Shown here piece after piece: positions 13,005-22,000 of a stretch of 25,348 nucleotides of DNA (positions within the stretch are counted from its first letter, which is position 1; every line of letters begins with the position of its first letter). Position numbers and translations under genes: made by a program. The DNA is from CAYUPI01 sp964446585. Its GTDB lineage: Bacteria; Verrucomicrobiota; Verrucomicrobiia; Limisphaerales; UBA8199. Below the pieces are notes generated by a model, which saw only the letters and a list, made by a program, of their open reading frames with translations, was not told the origin of the DNA and ran no database searches. The stretch is taken from contig CAYUPI010000074.1 in NCBI GenBank assembly GCA_964446585.1, positions 1-25,348 of the forward strand. Direction: 5' to 3'.

Positions 13005-16000
13005 CTATGGGCAGCTCGGGCCCGCGCAGAGCCGGAAGAATGCGATGCCACTGTACGGCAAGGTCACACAGTTCTGGCCGCCCGAAACCACTGGCGCCGT
13101 CAACACACGCGTCCAGGTGATCGGCGAGGTGAGGCTCGTGGCCTGCTCGAGGTACCACGTCGCGCACGTCACCGGCCAGCAGATGACGACATTGTTGCCC
13201 GAGAGCGTCACCGTCAGCGTCGGTGGCGCATCCGCGATCTTCCAGGTAACAACCTGCGTGCAGGTGCTGCTGAGGTTACAGCCGCCGGTCGCCGTGTAGG
13301 TATTCGTCTGGGCAACGTTGCACCCGTTGGTCACAGGCGTGCTGCTCACACACTGAACCGTCGCGTTGGCGCCGCAATCATCCGACGCGCCCACGTTCTG
13401 ATCGCAGCCTGTTATAGTCTGCGGATTGGTGCCCAGGTCCACGTTCGCCGGGCAGTTGGTGATCACCGGCGGCAAGTCCACCCTCCAGGAGATTGCCTGG
13501 ATGCAGCTACGCGTGTTGTCGCAGACGTCATGCGCCGTATAAACAATCGTGCGCGTGTGGAAGCAGCCATTGGCCTGATCCACGTGGTGGCAGTCTATGT
13601 TCGTCACGCCGCAGTTATCCGACGCCGCCACATTGGTCACGTCCAGATTGCAATCCGGTATGGTCAGCGGATTGCAGCCGAGGTCGATGCTGGCCGGGCA
13701 CTTGGTGAAGACCGGCGAGGTCGAGTCCACCGTCCAGGTGACCACTTGCGAGCAGGGAGCGGAGGTGTTGTTGCAGGAATCGACCCCATAATAGGTGATG
13801 GTGCGTTGGTGGTTGCAGCCAGTGACCTGGTCCACCTGCGACTTATAGACCGTGACCGCGCCGCCGCAACCGTCTGTGCCTCCCACGGCGTAGGTATTGG
13901 TCTTCGGGATGCTGCTGTTGCTCGGATTGCACCCGAGATCCTTTGTGGGCGCCGGGCAGTTGGTCAGCGTCGGCGGCGTCACGTCCACCGTCCAGGTGAC
14001 GACCTGCACGCAGGTGCTGGACTGGCCGCAACCGTCAACCGCCGTGTAGGTATTGGTGCGGTAGCGCTGGCAGTTCGAGACGATGTCGGCGCTGGAGACG
14101 CAGGTCACCGTCGCATTGCATTCCAGGCTCACACCCACGGTCAAACTGCAGCCGGGGATGGTCTGCGGGTTGCAGCCCAGGTTGATGTTGGCCGGGCAGT
14201 TGGTGAACGCCGGCCCGTTGGGATCCGTCACCCAGATGGTCTGGAAGCAGTCCGACGAGTTGTTACAACCGTCGGTCGCCGTCCAATGCCGCGTAATGAC
14301 CGTGTTCGTCGGGCAGACGCCAGCCACGCTTGAGTCAGTGTAGCTGAAGGTCGCGCCGCTGCACCCCTCTTGCGACGTAGGTGTCCCGGTGGTGCTCGGC
14401 GCGATTTGGCCGCAGGTTGTGACGAAGTCCGGCGGACACGTAATCCCAGGCGGCGTGGTATCTATCTTCCAGGTGTACGTCGCCGTGTTGGTCGCCTTGT
14501 TGCCACAACCATCGGTCCCGATCACGGTGAACGTTCGGGTGTTGGTGCAGCCCGAGGTCGCATCCACGTGGCTGATGTTCGTCATCACCGTGCCGCCGCA
14601 ACCGTCAGTGATGCTCACGGCCACGGTATTATCGTCCGGCGGATTGCCCACGCAGCCCAGGTCGAGGCCCGTCGTCGGGACAGTCACCACCGGCGGCGTA
14701 ATATCGACGGTCCAATCGATCGTCTGGCTGCGATTGGTGGAGTTGCCGCAGAAATCCGTCGCCGTCCACGAGAGCACGCGGATGTAGTTACAGCCATTTT
14801 GGCTGACGGTGTCGGTCTGGCTCTTGGTGAGGGTCGGATTGCTGCAGCCATCGACCGCAGTCACGTTATAGCTGTTAGTGGTCGGAATGCTCGACGGATT
14901 GCACCCCAGATGCACCAGCGCCATCGCAGGAAAACCCGACAGCACCGGCGGGGTCGTGTCCGTCTTCCAGGAGATGAACTGGACGCAGAATGTTTTGTTG
15001 CCGCATTCATCGGTGGCAGTGTAAGTCAATTTCCGAGTCGTGCCGCACGAGTTAATGATATCCAGCTTGCTGCAGGTAATCGTGGGGGGGTTGGCGCCGC
15101 AGGTATCGTTATTCACTGCCGCCACATTGCTCGAGTTCGTGTCGCAATCCGGTATGGTATTCGGAGCCGGATTGCAGCCCAGATCGATGCTGGCGGGACA
15201 CTTGGTGAACACCGGTGGGTTGGTGTCAACGGTCCAGTCGATCCGGTACGTGCACAGGCTGAAGTTATGGCACGAGTCCTGCGCCGTATAAGTAATGGTG
15301 CGCGTGTAGAGGCAGCCATTGGTTTGATCCGACCTGCTGCACGTCAGCGTCAGCCCGCAATCGGCATGGGCCCCGATGTTCGTGTCGCAATCGGGTATGG
15401 CCGGCGGATTGCAGCCCAGATGCAGGTCGCTCGGGCAGTTGGTGAAGATCGGGCCGGTGTTGCCATTCTCGAGCACCGTGATGGTCTGGTCGCAACTCAT
15501 GGAATTGCCGCACAAGTCGGTCCCCGTCCAGTGCCGCGTCAGGATGTGGTTGGTCGGGCAGCCGACCGCCAGGCTCGTGTCGGTGTAGGTGAAGGTGACG
15601 TTGCCGGCGCCGCAGTTGTCCGTGGCGGTGGGGACGCCCGTAAAGGTTGGGTCAGCCTGGCCACAGAACGCGTTCGTGGCCGGCGGGCACGTAATGACCG
15701 GCGCCACGATATCCGTCCTCCAGGTGACGAGCTGAGTGAATATGGCGGTATTGCCGCACTCATCCATCGCGGTGTAGGTGTTCGTCCGCCACGTCACGCA
15801 GCCCACCACACCCGTACTGGTCAGGCACGAGAAGTTCGTCAAAGTGCAATTGTCGGTTACAATCACATTGTTGGTGGTCAGATCGCAGGCGTTGGACGCC
15901 AGCATCGTCGCGGTCGGATTGCACCCCAGATCCACCAGGTTGGTCGGTGTCTTGGTGAACTGCGGGGCGGTCGTATCGACCGTCCAGGTAGCCACCTGCG

Positions 16001-19000
16001 TGCAGGTGATACTCACCCCGCACAGGTCCGTCGCCGTCCAGACGAACGTGCGCTGGCGCAAGCACCCAATCGTCGCGGTCGGCGACCTGGCGCAGGTCAC
16101 TGCCGCCGGGCTGCAGTTGCCAACCGCCGTCACGCTATAGTCGCCGCACACCGGCAGATGCACCGGATTGCAGCCGAGATTTGTCGTGGCCGCCGGACAG
16201 CCCACCAGCGCCAGGTAGTTCGACTTCCACGTGAATACCTGCTGGCAGTAGTTCGATTGGCCGCAGACGTCGATCGCGGTGTAGGCGTTGGTCCGGTAGT
16301 GGATGCAGGCGACCTGCGAATCCACCACGTTGGTCTGAGTGCATACGACCGCCACCTGCTCGATGAACTGGAGCGCCGGCGTGAACGTCAGGTAGCTCGG
16401 GCCATTGAGCCCGCCGCTGCCCGCCGTCACGAAGTTGTCGATGAACGCGCCGGTCGAGCTGTTGTAGCGCTTGACCGTGCTGTCGGCCGCGCTGGCCACA
16501 TACAGGTTGTTGTCCGGACCAAAGACCAGCCCGGAAGGTGCGCCCAGGCCATTGTCGCCGGAGTTCACGAAGTTGCCCAGCGAGGCCCCGGTCGTGCCTT
16601 CATAGCGTTTGACGCTGTTGTCGCCGCTGCTGGCAACATACAGATGGCCGTCCGGCCCAAAGGCCAGCCCCGCCGGCTGGCTCAGACCGCCGCTGCCGGA
16701 AGCAACGAAGTTGCTGATATACGCCCCGGTCGTGCCATTGTAGCGCTTGACGCTGTTGTTAAACGCATCGGCGACGTAGAGATCGCCGCTCGGACCGAAC
16801 ACCAGCCCGGCGGGAGTTCCCAGCCCGCCGCTGGTGGCGCCGACAAAGTCGGCCTGATACGCGCCACCTATCGCCGCGTAGGTTTTCACGCTGCTGGAGC
16901 CCGCGCTGCTCACGTACATGTTCGTGACCGAGTTGCGCAACAGCAGACCGGCCGGCGTGCTCAAGCCGCCCGAGCCGATGGTGACGATCGTGTTGAGGAA
17001 CGTCCCGGTCGTCCAGTCGTAGCGTTTGATGCTGTTGTTGCCGGAGCTGCTGACCCACAAATTCAAGGCCGTGTCGATGGCCAATCCGGCCGGACTGTTC
17101 AACCCGCCGCCGGCGGCCCCGCTCTGGGCGGCAAGGTTCACGAACGCGCCGGTGACACCATTGTAGCGCATCACCTGGTTGTTGTTTCGGCTGGCCACCA
17201 GCAGGTCACTCCTCGCCGGCGTCGAACCGCAGCTCGAAGTCGCCGTCACCGTCCCGTCGCATTCGGGCACGCTGGCCGGATTGCAGCCCAGATCGACAAA
17301 TGTCGGCGTCGGGCAATTGTTCATCGTCGGCGGCGTGTTGTCCTGCAACCAATAGACGACCTGTTTGGTCGAGGCGGATTGACCGCAGACGTTGGTCACC
17401 GTGTAGGTGAACATGTTGGTGTAAACACAGCCGTTGACGATCTGGTTCGACGTGCACGTCACTACCGGCGGGTTCGGATCACAATCGTTGGTAAACACGA
17501 CGCTCCCCGGGTTGCACACATACGAGTTAATCGTCGCCTGGCTCGGATTGCAGCCCAGGTTCACCGTGCCAGGGTTCGGCGGAGTCACCAAATGCGGCGG
17601 GCTGGTCTGCCGCCAGAAATACGTCTGCGAGCAGACGCTCGTGGCGCAAGCGCTCACCGCCTTGTAAGTCAGAATGCGCGTGACGATCACCATGTTGAGC
17701 GCGCAATTGGTCGTCTGCTGCTTGGTGCAGGTCACCGCCGGCACATCGCAGGTGTTGGTCGCGTGGATCGACGGGTTGCAGTCGAACTGCGCCAAGAAAT
17801 CCACCGTCGGATTGCAGCCCAGATCATTGGTCGCGCCACACGCTTGGGAGTACGGCTGCGGCACAGTGGAAAACGGTGCCGGCACGAAGACCGGCGCCAC
17901 CTGGTTGGTCCAGCGCACTGTCTGTGACTGCTGCACTGAGTTGCCGCATTGATCGGTGGCCGTGTAAGTGATCGTGCGCGTGCGGGCACAGCCATTGGTA
18001 ACATCCGCAGGCTGGTTGCATGTAATGGTCGGGAAGGAGCAAATGTCCTGCGCCTGCACGTTGGCCGAGTTCAGGTTGCAGTTCGGCAGAGACGAATACA
18101 GCGGATTGCAGCCCGCGTTCACGTCTGACGGGAAGGTCCCGAACGTCGGCGGCGTCGTGTCCTGAGTCCAGAAGATATGCTGGACGCAATTCGTGGAAAC
18201 ATTGCCGCAGAAGTCGGTCGCGGTGAAGGTCAGCGTCCGGTCATGGAAGCAACTATCGGGCGTCGCGTAGTTCGAGACCTGGCAGCTTATGACCGGCGTG
18301 CCGCAATTATCTGTCGCCGCGACAATGTTCGGGTTCTGCGCCTCGGTGCAATCCGGGATGGTCGTCGGATTACAAGACAGGAACAGGTTGTTGGGGCACT
18401 TGGTGAAGTACGGCGGTGTGGTGTCGGTCACCCAGGTATAGACCGCCGTCTTATTGGTCGAATTGTTGCACTGATCGCTGGCGATGACGGTGAAGGTCCG
18501 GATGTTGGTGCAGCCCGAGACGGTATCCATGTGGCTGATGTTAGTGCTGGCGACGCTGCAGTTGTCGCTCACCTGGACCAGCGCGCGGACATCATTATCG
18601 TTGGTCGGCGCAATCAGGTTGCAGCCGATGTAGCCGCCCGCCGGGAACGCAGTGTAGGTCGGCCGGTTCGTATCGATCGTCCAGTTGTAAACGACCTGGC
18701 AGGTGGAGGTGTTGTTGCAGGAGTCAACCGCCGTAAGGGTGAAACTCAAGGTCCGCTGGCAGATGTTGGTCACAATCGGCAGGTTCGTTTTGCACGTGGC
18801 AGTAAGGGTGCCGCTGCAGCCATCACCGACCGTGATGCCCAGCGTCGCCACCGTGGTGCAGTTCGGCGTCGGCACATTGCAGCCCAGGTTGATCGGTACG
18901 CTCGGACAATTAGTGAAGACTGGTCCAGTGTTATCGACCGTCCAGGTGTAAGTCCGCGTGCAAGTGCTGCTCAGGCCGCTGCACGCATTGGTGGCCGTAA

Positions 19001-22000
19001 ATGTCAGCGTGCGGCTATTGTTGCAGCCGGTGACCACGTCGGCGGCTTGTGAGCAAGTCACAGTCACCGCCCCGCATTCATCCGAGGCCGTCGGCAAAAT
19101 GGCCGTCCCGCACGTCGGAATCGACGTCGGATTGCAGTTCGACGACGTGGTCGAACCGCAGCCGCTGCCGGCGGCGAACACCGGCGCCGTCACGACGCTC
19201 CACGTATAGGTCCGCGTGCAGGTGGTGGTGAACCCGCAGGCCGTCGCCGAGAACGTCAGCGTTCGACTGTGGTTGCAGCCAGTGACAGAGTCCGTGCCAT
19301 CGTCGCAAGTCACAGTCACCGCCCCGCATTCATTCGTGGCGCTCGGCGCAGTCGCCGTCGCGCAGGTCGGAATGGACGCCGGATTGCAACCCAACGGCGT
19401 GGTCGAGCCGCAGCCGCTGCCAGGGAGAAACACCGGCGCCGTTGCCACGGTCCACGAGTAGGTCACCACGCACGGAGCGGAGGTGTTGCCCTGACAATCC
19501 GTGGCCGTGACCGTGAACGAGTTGGTCCGGCGGCAGTTGTCTGTCACCAATCCGTTGTCCGTGCAGTTGGTAACCAGCGTGCACGGGCAATTGTCCATGA
19601 ACGAGACGTTCGTAATCGCGTTGGCGCAGGTCGGCGTCGGGTTCGGATTGCAGCCCAGCTCGATTGGCGCCGTCGGACAAGTGCTGACCGTTGGCGGAGT
19701 CGTGTCGGCCAACAGGACGACGTCATTGCCGGTGCCGCCGACATACGTAATCCTGTAGGTGTGGCTGCCGCCGTTGAGGGTTGAGCCTTCGGGCTGGCCG
19801 AAGAACGTGCCGGTAACAGGGTCGGCCATGTCGTTGTCAATGATTGTGTAGGTTCCGCAACCCTGGACGTTGGGGCCGTCGATCAGGCTGAGCGTAGCGC
19901 TGCCCAGATTGACCGTGCCGAGGACTTTGAGCTGATCGTAATCGGTGCCCGGTGTCGTGCCGTTGATATCCATGACCAGCGTGTCGCCGCTGCTGAGTGC
20001 CAGGTCGCCGTTGATGGTCACCTGCGCGGGGCTGGCGCCCGGCTTGAGCGTGATCGCCTTCGGGGGAGCCGGCGGCGCGCCGCCGTTGACACTCTCCGTG
20101 TAAACGCCGCCCTGGATATTGACCGTCCCATTGGTGGCGACGGCGTCGATGCCGCGCTGGATGCTGCCACTGACCGTCGTGGGATAAACATTGCTGCTCA
20201 CCCAGCTCACCAGGCCCAACGTCGCATCATCGAGTGTGTGCCGGATGTTGTCTTCGATCGCGAAGTTGTCGGGCAGCGCCGAGCCGTCCTGCTGCCAGGT
20301 GTTGCCGACAGCGGAGATGGCATTGGCGGTTGCATTGCTGATCAACGAACCCGAGCCATTGATGTTGAAGGTGTTGCCGCCCGGGTCGCCCTCGACGCCC
20401 AGATCAACCGTGCTTGTGTCGGTGGCCAGCAGGCAAACCTGGCCGGCACCGGTCGATTCATCGACGCTGCTTGTGCGCATCGTCAGCGCGCCGCCGTTTC
20501 TCACCAGCACCGTCGGATCGTTGCCGGTGACGCTGTAGGCCATGCCGCTGACGCTGACGACGGAGCCGTCAACATCCAGCGCCGGTGAGCAGCCGTAGAT
20601 CTTTACCCCAGGCCCGCCCACGATATGGATGATCCTGTTGAGGAGGTGGATGCAGCCATAATCGCCCGGGTCCAGGGTCAATGTGCCGCCGTCCGTGGTG
20701 GCAGCGATTAGTGGCGCCGGGTCGGTAACCGCCTTGACCGTCACGTTGAACTGGCAATTGGCGGTCTGGCCGCAGGCGTCCTGCGCCGTGCAGCTCACTG
20801 GCGTCGTGGTACCGGCAGTGAACGACGAGCCGGAAGGCGGATTACACGTCACCGTGATCGGCGGGCAATTTCCTGCCGCGATCGGCGTCGGGTAATTGAT
20901 GACCTTGCTCGAGAGGGTGGTCCCATCGACGATATCCTTCGGACACTTAATCTGCAAGCCGTTGCCGGCAATCATCCGGATGGTGCCGGTGGTCGAGCCG
21001 CTCATGCCGCCGAGGTGTCCGCCCGGATGGCCGATGAAGTCGATGCGATAGGTAATATCAAAAAAGCTATCGACCGCCCACTGAGCTCCCGGTCCGGGCG
21101 TCCCTTGTTTCACCGTCAGGGTGGTATGGCCAGGGCTGGGCAGGCCGTTATTGTTGCCCGCCGTGATCCGCAACAAATCGAAGTCCGGATCGCCCGGCGG
21201 CAACTGGCCCAGGATCGACAGCATCTCGGTGTCGAAGCTCTGCACCGGATCGCCTGGATGGCGCGGCCCGACGTGCGTCTTGCAGGCAGTTTGCACGGTG
21301 AGGTTGCGACTGAAGCCCTGCAGCGCGCCGGTGCCCTCCAGGTGGAGCAGCAGCGTCGAGTTGAAGTTCTCGGTGCCGCCCAAATTCGGATCACATGGAC
21401 CGCTGGCGCATGGATCGCCCGGACAGTTGGCCGTTCCTTTGCAGATGAAGTTCGAGTGGATCGCCGAGAGGTGGATGGTCGTGCCCGGCGGCAGGCCGTT
21501 GATGATCATGTGGACCTGGTCGGGGCTCAGATACGGACAGCCCGCAGGCGGTAAATTGACCGTGCCGGTGCCGTTATCCACCACGAGACACGGGTCGCCC
21601 GTGTCCTTGTTCACGGTGACCTTGAACGTGCAGCAGCTAAAGTTGCCGCAAGCGTCCGTTGCGCAGCAGGAAACCGTTGTGATGCCGGGCAGGAAGTTGC
21701 TGTTGGGCGGCGGATTGCAAGTCACCGGCGTGGGATTGGGACCGCAATTGTCGCTGCCCGTTGGAGGTGTGTAGATCACGACCGAGCCGCTCGAAGGCGA
21801 GTGATTGACCACGATGTCATTCGGACAACCATTCGCTTGTCCGGGGCTTGAGGTGAGCGTCGGCGGTGTGCCATCGACGTGGACCGTGCAGTCCTTGTTG
21901 GTCGAGTTGCCGCAGCAATCCGTCGCAGTAACTCGCATGACCGGATCGCACGCCGTGCCGAGGCCCTGCGCTGGTGCAGCCGTGACCTGGATGGGATCCG

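Noticed and set aside
14370..17927. 1185-codon open frame on the plus strand, antisense to the giant gene
   Set aside because: It is a shadow of the repetitive, GC-biased giant gene. Its Arg/Ala/His-rich translation has no family pattern, while the opposite strand encodes clear repeats and a signal peptide.
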